Shown: positions 1 through 8,223 of the stretch, piece after piece | Layout: each line of letters opens with the position of its first letter | Position numbering within the stretch: the first letter of the stretch is position 1 | Origin: JBAOHV01 sp963714875 | Lineage (GTDB): Bacteria; Actinomycetota; Acidimicrobiia; Acidimicrobiales; Microtrichaceae | Reading direction: 5' to 3' | Assembly (NCBI GenBank): GCA_963714875.1 | Contig: CAVQQI010000003.1 | Location: 36,563 to 100,562, forward strand | DNA length: 64,000 nucleotides | Position numbers and translations under genes: made by a program | The notes under the pieces: generated by a model | Seen by the model: only the letters and a program-made list of their open reading frames with translations | What the model was told of the DNA's origin: nothing | The model's database searches: none

Positions 1-106
1 GTGGGACGCGCTCCGTTCCGTCGATCTGTGGCTATTCAACCCCACGCGACCCCCGGGGCGCACGATCCATCGGCGGGTTGTTCGACATTCGACCGCCGAG
101 ACCCCG

Positions 107-112
107 TACCAT
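107..112 (+). promoter_or_regulatory. Candidate -10 box (TACCAT) for a leaderless transcript
   Basis: TACCAT ends six bases before the ATG of the cyclic-nucleotide-binding gene, so transcription would begin at or next to the start codon. No Shine-Dalgarno sequence precedes that ATG. The same spacing recurs at several other genes here (dcd, the membrane gene at 4200, the LOG gene, the GNAT gene), which supports it. No clear -35 box was seen. Confidence 0.4.
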
Positions 113-118
113 CCGCCG

Positions 119-535
119 ATGGGCCGAATCGCCACCCAACTCGCGGGACTGCCGTTGTTCTCCGCCTGCTCCGGTCGAGACCTGCAGCGACTCGCCGGAG
201 CCGCCGACGAACTGGACGTCGCAGCGGGTACCGAGCTGACCACACAGGGCACCGTCGGCCGCGAGGCGTTCGTGATCATCGCCGGGACGGCCCAGGTGTC
301 CAAGGACGGCCGGGCCGCGGCCGAGCTCGGCCCCGGTGACCACTTCGGCGAGATGGCGCTGCTCGACGGCGGCCCCCGCACCGCGACGGTGACCGCGCTG
401 ACCGACATGACGGTGCTGGTGCTGTCCAAACCGGCGTTCAACGCCGTGCTGGACGAGATCCCGACCCTGGCGCACAAGCTGCTCATCGCGACTGCTCGAC
501 GACTGCGTGAGTCCGAGCAATCGCTCATGCACTAG
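119..535 (+). CDS. Cyclic nucleotide-binding domain protein (no DNA-binding domain)
   Basis: The 138-residue protein is a single cyclic-nucleotide-binding (cNMP, Crp-type) beta-roll. It shows the typical phosphate-binding-cassette segment GDHFGEMALLDGGPRTATV (about residues 78-96), in which G-E-M-A-L and R-T-A are the conserved positions. It stops after the C-terminal helix and has no helix-turn-helix, so it is unlikely to be a Crp-like transcription factor; it may be a soluble sensor or a partner protein. The ATG start follows a TACCAT box closely and would be leaderless. The next gene begins 25 bases after the stop and encodes a membrane FeS oxidoreductase, so the two may be co-transcribed. 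Ligand (cAMP or other) cannot be told from sequence. Confidence 0.8.
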   Translation: MGRIATQLAGLPLFSACSGRDLQRLAGAADELDVAAGTELTTQGTVGREAFVIIAGTAQVSKDGRAAAELGPGDHFGEMALLDGGPRTATVTALTDMTVLVLSKPAFNAVLDEIPTLAHKLLIATARRLRESEQSLMH

Positions 536-560
536 GCCTCGCGGTAGCTTCAGCGGTGCT

Positions 561-2807
561 ATGAGCGCCACCGACACTCACGCCGACGAAACCACCGAAC
601 CGCTGCCGGGTCCGACCCGCCTGCGACCGAACCAGATCGCCATCATCGTGGGCGTGGGGATCGCCCTGGTCGTGGCGCTGTCCGGCGTGGCCTCGGCGGT
701 GTTCCAGTTCCACGACGACAGCCCGATCCAGCGGGAGGTCTTCGACAACATCCCCGGCCCGTTGAAGCTCGCCTTCTACACCGTCATCCCCGTGATGTTC
801 ATCTACGGGGCGATCATGTTCTCCTACCGGATGCGCAACTGGCAGCGCGGCGGCCCCGACAAGCGCGACATCAACTCGGGCAACGCGAAGCGCCGGATGG
901 GCAACCTGCGGGCCGGGCTCTACATGCAGACGCTCCTGCGTGACCCGGCCGCCGGGATCATGCACTCGATGATCTACTTCGGCTTCCTGGTGCTGCTGGC
1001 GGTCACCTCGGTGCTCGAGATCAACCATCAGCTGCCCGAGTCCCTGAAGTTCCTGCACGGCACGGTGTACATGGCGTACGCCTTCGTCGGCGACGCCGCA
1101 GGACTCATCTTCACCGCCGGTGTCGTCTGGGCGATCGTGCGGCGCTACGTGCAGCGCCCCTACCGCATCCGCATCAAGTCCAAGCCGGAGCACGCCATCA
1201 TCCTGGGCACGCTGCTGGCGCTCGGCGTGACGGGCTTCCTGGCCGAGATGTTCCGCATCGCGGTCGACGGTCGCCCCGACTTCGAGAAGTGGTCCTTCAT
1301 CGGCTACCCGCTGTCGGGCCTGGTCGAGAACGTCGACACGATCGCCGGCTGGCACCAGGCGATGTGGATCCTGCACGTGCTCACCTTCATCGCCTTCCTG
1401 GTCATCCTCCCGACCACGATGCTGCGCCACATCTTCACCTCGCCGCTGAACATGTACCTGTCGGACAAGGACCGTCCGAAGGGCGCGATGAAGCCCATGC
1501 CCAACCTGATGGAGACCGAGCTCGAGACGTTCGGCGCCTCGGTGGTCGAGGACTTCACCTGGAAGCAGCTGCTCGACACCGACGCCTGCACGATGTGCGG
1601 CCGCTGCACGTCGGTCTGTCCCGCGCACGCCACGGGCAAGCCGCTCGACCCGCGTGAGATCGTGCTCAAGACCGGCGAGGTCATGGCCGCCACCGGCTCG
1701 CCGCAGGTGTCGCCCCCCATCGGCCTGGACGGCGAGATCACCATCTCCGCCGACCTGCTGTTCGACCGGATCACCCCTGAGGAGATCTGGGCGTGCACGT
1801 CGTGCAAGGCCTGCGACGAGAACTGCCCCGTGAACATCGAGATCCTCGACAAGATCCTCGACATGCGGCGCTACCTGACGCTCATGGAGTCCGACTTCCC
1901 CACCGAGCTGGGCAACGCGTTCCGCGGCATGGAGAACTCGGGCAACCCCTGGGGCATGTCGCAGTCGGACCGCTCCAACTGGACCAAGGCGCTCGACGGC
2001 ATCGAGATCATCGAGGGCGGCGACCCGTTCACCGCCGAGTACCTCTACTGGGTCGGGTGCGCCGGCTCGTTCGACGACAAGAACCAGAAGGTCACCCAGG
2101 CGATGGCCAAGCTGCTGCAGCGGGCCGAGATCAGCTTCGCGATCCTGGGCCCGGCCGAGAACTGCACCGGCGACCCGGCACGGCGTTCGGGCAACGAGTA
2201 CATCTTCCAGATGCTCGCCATGCAGAACATCGAGATGATGAACGACATGGGCGTGCGCAAGATCATCACGCAGTGCCCGCACTGCTTCAACACGCTGGAC
2301 AACGAGTACCCACAGCTGGGTGGCAACTACGAGGTGCTGCACCACAGCCAGTTCCTCGAGACCCTGATCGACTCGGGCCGGCTCGACATGACCGGGGCCA
2401 ACCTGGACGAGCGGATGGTGTACCACGACTCCTGCTACCTGGGTCGCCACAACGACGTCTACATGGCGCCACGCAACGTCATCGGCTCGCTGAAGGGCAT
2501 CGAGATCGTCGAGGCGGACCGCAACGGCACCAAGGGCATGTGCTGCGGCGCCGGCGGAGCACGCATGTGGATGGAGGAGACCACCGGCAAGCAGGTGAAC
2601 GTCGAGCGCTCCCAGGAGCTGCTCGCGACCGGCGCGACCCGCATCGCCACCGCGTGTCCGTTCTGCTACATCATGATCGATGACGGGGTGAAGTCACAGG
2701 GTGTCGAGGAGGAGGACGTGAAGGTCGGCGACCTGGCCATGCACGTGCTCGAGGCGCTGGAGAACGCTGCGCCGCTCGCACAGAACCCCATGAAGCTGGA
2801 GAGCTGA
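561..2807 (+). CDS. Membrane-bound FeS oxidoreductase, EtfD/HdrD-like
   Basis: The 748-residue protein has an N-terminal membrane region of several helices (about residues 27-310) resembling a nitrate-reductase gamma or HdrE-type quinone module. Two 4Fe-4S motifs follow: CTMCGRCTSVCP near 342 and CTSCKACDENCP near 412. The C-terminal half carries two cysteine-rich CCG domains, including QCPHCF and CCGAGG (near 661). This order matches the actinobacterial EtfD family (M. tuberculosis Rv0338c), which passes electrons from electron-transfer flavoprotein during fatty-acid oxidation to menaquinone; that role is inferred from family. I chose the ATG at 561 because an upstream start would overlap the preceding gene and adds a non-conserved segment. 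The lipid genes elsewhere in the window fit this role. Confidence 0.85.
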   Translation: MSATDTHADETTEPLPGPTRLRPNQIAIIVGVGIALVVALSGVASAVFQFHDDSPIQREVFDNIPGPLKLAFYTVIPVMFIYGAIMFSYRMRNWQRGGPDKRDINSGNAKRRMGNLRAGLYMQTLLRDPAAGIMHSMIYFGFLVLLAVTSVLEINHQLPESLKFLHGTVYMAYAFVGDAAGLIFTAGVVWAIVRRYVQRPYRIRIKSKPEHAIILGTLLALGVTGFLAEMFRIAVDGRPDFEKWSFIGYPLSGLVENVDTIAGWHQAMWILHVLTFIAFLVILPTTMLRHIFTSPLNMYLSDKDRPKGAMKPMPNLMETELETFGASVVEDFTWKQLLDTDACTMCGRCTSVCPAHATGKPLDPREIVLKTGEVMAATGSPQVSPPIGLDGEITISADLLFDRITPEEIWACTSCKACDENCPVNIEILDKILDMRRYLTLMESDFPTELGNAFRGMENSGNPWGMSQSDRSNWTKALDGIEIIEGGDPFTAEYLYWVGCAGSFDDKNQKVTQAMAKLLQRAEISFAILGPAENCTGDPARRSGNEYIFQMLAMQNIEMMNDMGVRKIITQCPHCFNTLDNEYPQLGGNYEVLHHSQFLETLIDSGRLDMTGANLDERMVYHDSCYLGRHNDVYMAPRNVIGSLKGIEIVEADRNGTKGMCCGAGGARMWMEETTGKQVNVERSQELLATGATRIATACPFCYIMIDDGVKSQGVEEEDVKVGDLAMHVLEALENAAPLAQNPMKLES

Positions 2808-2811
2808 GCCC

Positions 2812-3294
2812 GTGCCCGGGCCCGTTGTCGACCTCCGGGCGTCGCGACGGGCGCGGGTGTTGATCGTCGATGACGACCACGTGTCGAGCTCGACGCTGAC
2901 ACGGGTGATCGATGCCGCCGGTTTCGACGCGGCCGTGGTGCGCACGCAGCGTCTGGCCATCGGCGTCCTGCTCGACGAGAGCGTGGCGGCGGTGCTGGTG
3001 GCGAACACCGGGCGCGGCATCGCGGCGACGACCGATCTGGTCACTGCCCTGCGCTCACGTCCCGAGCCGCAACTGCGCGACGCAGGGATCGTCGCGCTCG
3101 TCGATGACGAGATCGACGCGGCGTTCGGCCTGGGCGACGAAGCAGACGCCGTGCTCGTGCGTCCGCTCGACGCCGCTCGACTGGTGGACGTGTTGACCGA
3201 GGTCGCTGCGACGGATCCCGCAGCGCGCAGCGCCCGACGGGGCACCGACGACGGCGCCTTCTTCCGCTACCGGATGCGCTTCGCCGTCAGCTGA
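2812..3294 (+). CDS. Receiver-like protein without a phospho-acceptor
   Basis: The 160-residue protein begins at GTG four bases after the FeS oxidoreductase stop, so it is probably in the same operon. It opens like a CheY receiver: ARVLIVDDDHVSSSTL has the acidic pair of the Mg2+ pocket. At the end of strand beta-3, where a receiver has its phospho-accepting Asp, the sequence reads AAVLVANTG with no Asp. The conserved Lys of beta-5 is replaced by Arg (VLVRPLD). It is therefore probably a pseudo-receiver that cannot be phosphorylated in the usual way. There is no output domain and no kinase gene nearby. Its link to the oxidoreductase is by position only. Confidence 0.65.
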   Translation: MPGPVVDLRASRRARVLIVDDDHVSSSTLTRVIDAAGFDAAVVRTQRLAIGVLLDESVAAVLVANTGRGIAATTDLVTALRSRPEPQLRDAGIVALVDDEIDAAFGLGDEADAVLVRPLDAARLVDVLTEVAATDPAARSARRGTDDGAFFRYRMRFAVS

Positions 3295-3311
3295 GCGGGC
3301 CGCCGCCGCGT

Positions 3312-3881
3312 TCAGGCGTCGGAGTCGTTCAGGGAGTACCGCGACGCGACCGCTCCGCGCTGGCCCTGGTACTTCGAGTTGAGCTCCGGGTGCCCGTACG
3401 GGCGCTCGGCGGCACGGTCGAGGCGCTGGAAGACCATCTGGGCGACCTTCATGCCGGGACGCAACAGGATCGGCAGCGTGGCGACGTTGGACAGCTCCAA
3501 CACGATCACTCCGGCGAATCCCGGATCGACGAACCCGGCCGTGGCATGCACCTGCAACCCGAGGCGCCCCAGGCTGGACTTGCCGTTCACGATGCCGACC
3601 ACGTCGTCGCAGAGCTCGAAGCGCTCTGCGGTGTGACCGAGTGCGAACTCGCCGGGGTGCAGCACGAAGGGCTCGCCGTCGGGCACCTCGACGGTCTCCA
3701 TCAGGCCGTCGTTGTCGACCGTGGGGTCGATGTGGGTCATGCGGCTGTTGCGCATCACGCGGAACTGCGTGCCGAGACGCACGTCGACCGAGGCGGGCTG
3801 GACGAGCGCGTCGTCGAACGGGTCGATGGTCAGGCGCCCGGCGGCCACCAGGTCGCGGATCGAACGGTCGGCGAGGATCAC
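3312..3881 (-). CDS. dcd: dCTP deaminase (probably bifunctional, dUMP-forming)
   Basis: The 189-residue protein converts dCTP toward dUMP for thymidylate synthesis. It matches the actinobacterial Dcd length (about 190). It contains the nucleotide-binding run GKSSLGRLGL and the catalytic stretch HATAGFVDPGF followed by VLELSN with the conserved Glu. The C-terminal YQGQRGAVASRY closes the active site in trimers. In actinobacteria the homologue is bifunctional (deaminase plus dUTPase); I assume the same here. The start is the GTG (VILADRSI), which matches the usual N-terminus of the family. A TACGGT box lies seven bases upstream with no ribosome-binding site, which suggests a leaderless message. 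It converges on the receiver-like gene, with 17 bases between. Confidence 0.93.
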   Translation of the reverse strand: MILADRSIRDLVAAGRLTIDPFDDALVQPASVDVRLGTQFRVMRNSRMTHIDPTVDNDGLMETVEVPDGEPFVLHPGEFALGHTAERFELCDDVVGIVNGKSSLGRLGLQVHATAGFVDPGFAGVIVLELSNVATLPILLRPGMKVAQMVFQRLDRAAERPYGHPELNSKYQGQRGAVASRYSLNDSDA

Positions 3882-3888
3882 GGGCCGA

Positions 3889-3894
3889 ACCGTA
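3889..3894 (-). promoter_or_regulatory. Candidate -10 box (TACGGT) of dcd
   Basis: Read on the minus strand, TACGGT is followed after seven bases by the GTG start of dcd. The spacing puts the transcription start at the first codon. Confidence 0.35.
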
Positions 3895-4000
3895 GACGCG
3901 GGAGCGCAGCCGACGGAACGCCGGCGGGCAGGACCGGCCAACCTCTCAGCCGCACCCGCTGGTACGCCCCGTTCGTATGAGTGGCGGTGGGCTGCTGCGC

Positions 4001-4006
4001 TACAGT
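4001..4006 (+). promoter_or_regulatory. Candidate -10 box (TACAGT) of tRNA-Gly
   Basis: TACAGT lies 11 bases before the first base of the tRNA, the right distance for a start a few bases upstream of the mature 5' end. No convincing -35 box was picked out. Confidence 0.4.
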
Positions 4007-4017
4007 CGGCCCCCGTT

Positions 4018-4088
4018 GCGGGTGTAGTTCAATGGTAGAACATCAGCTTCCCAAGCTGAATACGCGAGTTCGATTCTCGTCACCCGCT
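4018..4088 (+). tRNA. tRNA-Gly (anticodon CCC)
   Basis: A full cloverleaf of 71 bases can be drawn. The acceptor stem pairs GCGGGTG with CACCCGC. The D stem is GTTC/GAAC. The anticodon stem TCAGC/GCTGA encloses the loop TTCCCAA, giving anticodon CCC. The T stem pairs GCGAG with CTCGT around TTCGATT. The discriminator is T and no CCA is encoded. A hairpin terminator follows seven bases later. Confidence 0.95.
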
Positions 4089-4094
4089 CTGCTG

Positions 4095-4122
4095 CGAAGC
4101 CCCTGCCACGGCAGGGGTTTCG
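4095..4122 (+). terminator. Hairpin terminator of tRNA-Gly
   Basis: A 13-base arm starting CGAAGCCCC pairs with its near-perfect complement ending GGGGTTTCG (one G-T pair), with a very short loop. It sits just after the tRNA. The tail is T-poor, as is common for terminators in high-GC actinobacteria. Confidence 0.6.
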
Positions 4123-4188
4123 TCGTTCCGGTGGCGAGCGGCTCCAACCCGCCACGCACCGCCAGGAGCACACGGGGCCGAGCGCCGG

Positions 4189-4194
4189 TAGCCT
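4189..4194 (+). promoter_or_regulatory. Candidate -10 box (TAGCCT) before the membrane gene at 4200
   Basis: TAGCCT ends five bases before the ATG, and no ribosome-binding site is seen. This is the leaderless pattern found at several genes in the window. Confidence 0.35.
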
Positions 4195-4199
4195 TGGGC

Positions 4200-4730
4200 A
4201 TGCACACCCAGGACGTCACGCTCCCGAAGCCCGCTCGATCCGACCCTCGCATCTCCCAGCGGCTGATGGCCATCACGTACGCGATCGGAGGCCTGGGCTA
4301 CTTCATCGGGTTCGCCAGGATGGGTTCCGGCGGGGCGGAGTCGGCGGTCACGCCGGTCGCGTTGCTCTCGGTCGGCGTCGTCGGGACGATCTCGATGATC
4401 CGCCACTCGGTGTTCCATCGCAGCGACGCCGCTCGCATGGGTTGGGACCTGGGTCGGCGCAACAACTTCCAGATCGAGACCGGGTTCGCGAACCTCGCGA
4501 TCGGCCTCCCTGCGTTGGCGGCGGTCGTGTTCGGCTGGGGTGTCGTGGCCGAAGCGGTGTTCGTGCTGGCCTACGCGCTGTACTTCGCCCAGGTCACGGT
4601 CCTGGTCGTGATCGACCGCGAGGACCACAAGCTGGACGTGCCCCGAGTGGCCACGATGGCCATGCAGACGGCATTCCTGGGCTACTTCGCGATCGCTGCG
4701 CTGGGCGCAGCCGGCGTCGAACCGTTCTGA
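4200..4730 (+). CDS. Uncharacterised integral membrane protein
   Basis: The 176-residue protein has about four hydrophobic segments: AITYAIGGLGYFIGFARM, AVTPVALLSVGVVGTIS, LAIGLPALAAVVFGWGVV running into AVFVLAYALYFAQV, and the C-terminal FLGYFAIAALGAAG. A polar stretch between the second and third segments, GRRNNFQIETGFANLAIG, has the look of a conserved motif and resembles proteins of the DUF6790 type; I am not sure of that family. No catalytic residues are recognisable. The ATG is preceded by a TAGCCT box at five bases. It stands alone between the tRNA and a small membrane protein gene. Confidence 0.7.
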   Translation: MHTQDVTLPKPARSDPRISQRLMAITYAIGGLGYFIGFARMGSGGAESAVTPVALLSVGVVGTISMIRHSVFHRSDAARMGWDLGRRNNFQIETGFANLAIGLPALAAVVFGWGVVAEAVFVLAYALYFAQVTVLVVIDREDHKLDVPRVATMAMQTAFLGYFAIAALGAAGVEPF

Positions 4731-4802
4731 CCCCGCCCGCTCGTCACATGCCGGGTTGCAGCCATCAGCGTCGCGACGGCGCACATGTGATCGGATGGGG
4801 CG

Positions 4803-4961
4803 ATGGGATTCCTCATCTTCGCCATCGCCGGACTGTTGCTGATCGGAGTGTTCGTCGTGCTGCTCAACCAGCGGCGTGAGTACACCGCGGACGAGGCACC
4901 CGAGGACCGTCTGAGCGATGAGGACTTCCGCCGCATCGAGTTCGGCGACGAGGACATCTGA
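4803..4961 (+). CDS. Small single-pass membrane protein (52 residues)
   Basis: The reading frame encodes one N-terminal membrane helix (FLIFAIAGLLLIGVFVVLL, residues 3-21), then a short basic patch QRR and a strongly acidic C-terminus ending RIEFGDEDI. The layout (helix, positive-inside residues, charged tail) is that of a real small membrane protein rather than chance. It lies between the membrane gene at 4200 and the ectoine operon, on the same strand. No family recognised; function unknown. Confidence 0.55.
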   Translation: MGFLIFAIAGLLLIGVFVVLLNQRREYTADEAPEDRLSDEDFRRIEFGDEDI

Positions 4962-5040
4962 ACCCACCGCAGCAGATGTGACACCCCGCACTGCGCGAAG
5001 CTGGCGCGGTCCTCCCGGACGCGATATTCGTTGTAACCAC

Positions 5041-5577
5041 GTGCCGACGAACGATCTCGCCTCCGAGAGTTCACCGGCCGGGGTTGCGCTCCGGTTCGGC
5101 GCCCCCTCCCCCAGCGACGGAGAGCCCATGTGGCGCCTCGCTCACGAGGTCGGTCTGGACCTGAATTCGCCGTACGCCTACGTGCTGTGGGGCGAGTACT
5201 TCAGCGCCACCAGCCTGGTCGCGCATGCGGGGGGCGAGCTCGTGGGCTTCATCTCAGGATTCCGGCCCCCCGAGCAGCCCGACGCACTGTTCGTCTGGCA
5301 GATCGGCGTCGCACCGACCGCACGCCGCACCGGCCTGGGCGGCCGCATGCTCGATTCGCTGATCGAACGGGTAGGTGCCACCCACGTGGTCGCCACCGTC
5401 ACACCCGACAACACCGCGTCCGCCGCGCTCTTCCGCTCGGTCGGCACGCGCCACCACGCGCCCGTGGTCGAGGAGCTGGCCTTCCCGGCATCGCTCTTCC
5501 CGGACGGGCACGAGGCCGAGGTCCGATTCACGATCGGCCCCCTCGGCGACATCAACCAACCATCCATCACGAGGTGA
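5041..5577 (+). CDS. ectA: L-2,4-diaminobutyrate acetyltransferase
   Basis: EctA acetylates L-2,4-diaminobutyrate to gamma-N-acetyl-diaminobutyrate, the second step of ectoine synthesis. The 178-residue protein has a GNAT fold, with the acetyl-CoA loop at VAPTARRTGLGGRML (about residues 90-104). The substrate-side motif SPYAYVLWGEYFSATSLVA (about 43-61) is typical of EctA. The GTG at 5041 gives the family's usual length and N-terminus. Its stop overlaps the ectB start (ATGA), so translation is coupled. Roughly 80 non-coding bases upstream must hold the operon promoter; I could not assign -35/-10 boxes there with confidence, and no ectR regulator gene is adjacent. Confidence 0.95.
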   Translation: MPTNDLASESSPAGVALRFGAPSPSDGEPMWRLAHEVGLDLNSPYAYVLWGEYFSATSLVAHAGGELVGFISGFRPPEQPDALFVWQIGVAPTARRTGLGGRMLDSLIERVGATHVVATVTPDNTASAALFRSVGTRHHAPVVEELAFPASLFPDGHEAEVRFTIGPLGDINQPSITR

Positions 5578-6875
5578 TGAACGTGAAGTTGTTCGAAGAG
5601 CTCGAGTCAGAGGTGCGCGGCTACTGCCGGCAGTGGCCGGCGGTGTTCTCACATGCACACGGCTGGACGCTGATCGACGAGGACGGCCGGGAGTACCTGG
5701 ACTTCTTCGCCGGCGCCGGCGCGCTCAACTACGGCCACAACCACCCGGTCCTGATGGAGCGTCTGATCGACTACCTGCGCGACCAGGGCATCGTCCACGG
5801 CCTGGACATGGCGACCACGGCCAAGCGGGAGTTCATCACGACGTTCCGCGACAAGATCCTCGAGCCCCGCGGACTCGACTACAAGCTGCAGTTCCCCGGC
5901 CCGACCGGGACGAACTCGGTCGAGGCGGCGCTGAAGCTGGCCCGAAAGGTCACCGGTCGCCACCGCGTGGTGTCGTTCACCAACGCCTTCCACGGCATGA
6001 CGCTCGGGTCGCTGGCGGTGACCGGCAACTCGATGAAGCGGCGCGGCGCCGGTGTGCCGCTCACCATGGCCGATTCGATGCCGTTCCAGAACTTCGGCGA
6101 CCACGAGGGCGACTCACTCGGCTACTTCGAATCGATGCTGCACGACGACGGGTCCGGCATCGACAGCCCCGCCGCGGTCATCATCGAGACCGTGCAGGCC
6201 GAGGGCGGCATCAACGTCGCCGGCGACGCGTGGCTGCACCGCCTGGGCGAGCTGTGCAAGCGCTACGGCATCCTGCTGATCGTCGACGACATCCAGGTCG
6301 GCAACGGCCGAACCGGCAACTACTTCTCCTGGGAGGACGCGGACATCGACCCCGACATCGTCTGCCTGTCCAAGTCCTTGTCCGGGTCCGGTCTGCCCAT
6401 GGCGCTCACGCTGCTGAAGCCCGAGCACGACGTCTGGGAGCCGGGGGAGCACAACGGCACCTTCCGCGGCAACAACGCGGCGTTCGTCACCGCGACCGCC
6501 GCGCTCGAGCTGTTCTGGTCCGACGACACCCTCACCCGGGACACGGAGCGGAAGTCCGCCCTGGTGCGAGCGGGGTTGGAGGAGATCGCCGCCGAGCACG
6601 ACGGCGTCTTCGACGAGGTCCGCGGCCGCGGGCTGATCATGGGGCTGCACACCACGGCCCCCGAGCTGGCCTCCGGCATCATCGCCGAGGCGTTCGAGCG
6701 AGGTCTGATCATCGAGACCGCTGGTTCCACCGGCGACGTCGTCAAGCTCCTGCCGCCGTTGATCGTCGACGATGCCGCCATCGAGCGGGCGCTGTCGATC
6801 ATCGCCGAGTCGGTCGACGCAGTCGTCGACCAGCTCAGCGAGGAACTGCGGTCAGAGCTGGAGCTGAGCTCGTGA
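5577..6875 (+). CDS. ectB: Diaminobutyrate-2-oxoglutarate transaminase
   Basis: EctB makes L-2,4-diaminobutyrate from aspartate semialdehyde and glutamate with pyridoxal phosphate. The 432-residue protein is a class III aminotransferase of normal EctB length. Landmarks are GPTGTNSVEAALKLARK near 105, IVDDIQVGNGRTG near 237, and the Schiff-base lysine in LSKSLSG (K266). The ATG overlaps the ectA stop by one base and its own stop overlaps the ectC start (GTGA), so the operon is tightly coupled. No aspartokinase gene is attached, unlike some ectoine operons; aspartate semialdehyde must come from general amino-acid synthesis. Confidence 0.96.
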   Translation: MNVKLFEELESEVRGYCRQWPAVFSHAHGWTLIDEDGREYLDFFAGAGALNYGHNHPVLMERLIDYLRDQGIVHGLDMATTAKREFITTFRDKILEPRGLDYKLQFPGPTGTNSVEAALKLARKVTGRHRVVSFTNAFHGMTLGSLAVTGNSMKRRGAGVPLTMADSMPFQNFGDHEGDSLGYFESMLHDDGSGIDSPAAVIIETVQAEGGINVAGDAWLHRLGELCKRYGILLIVDDIQVGNGRTGNYFSWEDADIDPDIVCLSKSLSGSGLPMALTLLKPEHDVWEPGEHNGTFRGNNAAFVTATAALELFWSDDTLTRDTERKSALVRAGLEEIAAEHDGVFDEVRGRGLIMGLHTTAPELASGIIAEAFERGLIIETAGSTGDVVKLLPPLIVDDAAIERALSIIAESVDAVVDQLSEELRSELELSS

Positions 6876-7279
6876 TCGTCCGCACCCTCGACTCCATCCT
6901 CGGTACCGACAACGAGGTCGATGCCGAGACCTGGACCTCCCGTCGCCTGCTGCTCGCCCGCGACGACATGGGGTTCTCGATGCACGACACCATCATCAAG
7001 GCCGGGACCGAGACCCACATGTGGTACCAGAACCACCTGGAGGCGGTGTACTGCATCGAGGGTGACGGCACGATCGAGCTGCGCGACTCCGGTGAGACGT
7101 TCGAGATCTCCACGGGCACCATCTACGCCCTGGACCAGCACGACGCGCACATCCTGCGAGCTCGCACGCAGATGCGCATGGTGTGCGTGTTCAACCCCCC
7201 GGTCACCGGGACCGAGGTGCACGACGAGACGGGCGCTTACCCGCTACCGGCCGCGGACGGGGTCGCGGCGACGTCGTGA
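6872..7279 (+). CDS. ectC: L-ectoine synthase
   Basis: EctC closes the ring of gamma-N-acetyl-diaminobutyrate to give ectoine. The 135-residue protein is a single cupin domain of the expected size, with the EctC signature from GTETHMWYQNHLEAVYCIEG (residues about 43-62) and later LDQHDAHILRA. The GTG start is inside the ectB stop (GTGA) and its stop overlaps the ectD start in the same way. Conserved metal-binding residues (Glu in HLEAVYCIEG, His in DQHDAH) are present. Confidence 0.96.
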   Translation: MIVRTLDSILGTDNEVDAETWTSRRLLLARDDMGFSMHDTIIKAGTETHMWYQNHLEAVYCIEGDGTIELRDSGETFEISTGTIYALDQHDAHILRARTQMRMVCVFNPPVTGTEVHDETGAYPLPAADGVAATS

Positions 7280-8196
7280 GCCCGACGGCGGCCGGAGATC
7301 TCCGCGCGACGGAGGAGCAGGACCAGTACCCCTCGCGCACGGTCGAGCGCCCGACGATCACGCCCCGCACCGACCCGGTGGTGTGGGGCGACGGCATCGG
7401 CCCCCTCGACCCGGAGCTCGTCGCCGGGTACGAGGAGCACGGCTACCTGGTCCTGCCCGGGCTGCTCTCCCCCGCCACGATCCGCGAGCTGGATGCCGAC
7501 ATCGCGGCGCTGGCCGCAGACGACGAGGTCAAGGCCCTACCCCGGTCCATCATCGAGCCCGAGGGCGGGGCCCTGCGGTCGCTGTTCGAGGTGCACACCG
7601 CAGACGACGCGCTCGGACGGCTGGCCCGCGACCCTCGCCTGGTGGAGATCGCCAACCAGCTGCTCGGCGACGACGTCTACGTGCACCAGAGCCGCATCAA
7701 CCTGAAACCGGGGTTCCGCGGCAAGGAGTTCTACTGGCACTCGGACTTCGAGACCTGGCACACCGAGGACGGGATGCCCCGCATGCGGGCGGTGAGCTGT
7801 TCGGTGCTGCTGACGCCGAACCACACGTTCAACGGTCCGCTGCTCACCATCGACGGGTCGCACGAGTGGTTCGTCGCGTGCCCCGGTGAGACGCCGGAGG
7901 ACAACTACCGCCACTCGCTGCGACGTCAGGACCTGGGCGTGCCCGACGACGCCAGCCTGATCGAGCTCATCCGCCGCGGACGCATCAACGAGTGCACCGG
8001 CCAGCCCGGCACCGTGGTGTTCTTCGACTGCAACGTCATGCACGCCTCGAACGGCAACCTGACGCCGTTCGAGCGCCACAACGTGTTCATGGTCTACAAC
8101 GCCATGTCGAACCAGCTGGTGGAGCCGTTCGCCGCGCCGGGACGTCGTCCGGAGTTCATCGCGACCCGCGATCCGCAGCCGATCCTGACGGGCTGA
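7276..8196 (+). CDS. ectD: Ectoine hydroxylase
   Basis: EctD turns ectoine into 5-hydroxyectoine using Fe(II), 2-oxoglutarate and O2. The 306-residue protein carries the signature FYWHSDFETWHTEDGMP, giving iron ligands H155 and D157; the distal His is H256 in VMHASNGN. This signature separates EctD from other PhyH-type dioxygenases. The GTG start overlaps the ectC stop, so all four genes form one unit. The presence of ectD means the organism can make both ectoine and hydroxyectoine, pointing to a saline or drying habitat. The convergent hydrolase gene begins 27 bases after the stop. Confidence 0.96.
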   Translation: MSPTAAGDLRATEEQDQYPSRTVERPTITPRTDPVVWGDGIGPLDPELVAGYEEHGYLVLPGLLSPATIRELDADIAALAADDEVKALPRSIIEPEGGALRSLFEVHTADDALGRLARDPRLVEIANQLLGDDVYVHQSRINLKPGFRGKEFYWHSDFETWHTEDGMPRMRAVSCSVLLTPNHTFNGPLLTIDGSHEWFVACPGETPEDNYRHSLRRQDLGVPDDASLIELIRRGRINECTGQPGTVVFFDCNVMHASNGNLTPFERHNVFMVYNAMSNQLVEPFAAPGRRPEFIATRDPQPILTG

Positions 8197-8223
8197 GCGT
8201 GGCTGCCGCGTTCGTGGCCAGCG

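Noticed and set aside
525..2450. A 641-codon open frame on the minus strand across the FeS oxidoreductase
   Set aside because: It mirrors the real gene in a high-GC codon pattern, has no domain or motif, and is composed of V/G/H/D/R-rich low-complexity sequence.
4081..4088. TCACCC near the tRNA as another operator half-site
   Set aside because: It is the 3' acceptor strand of tRNA-Gly, and no GGGTGA follows at the right distance.
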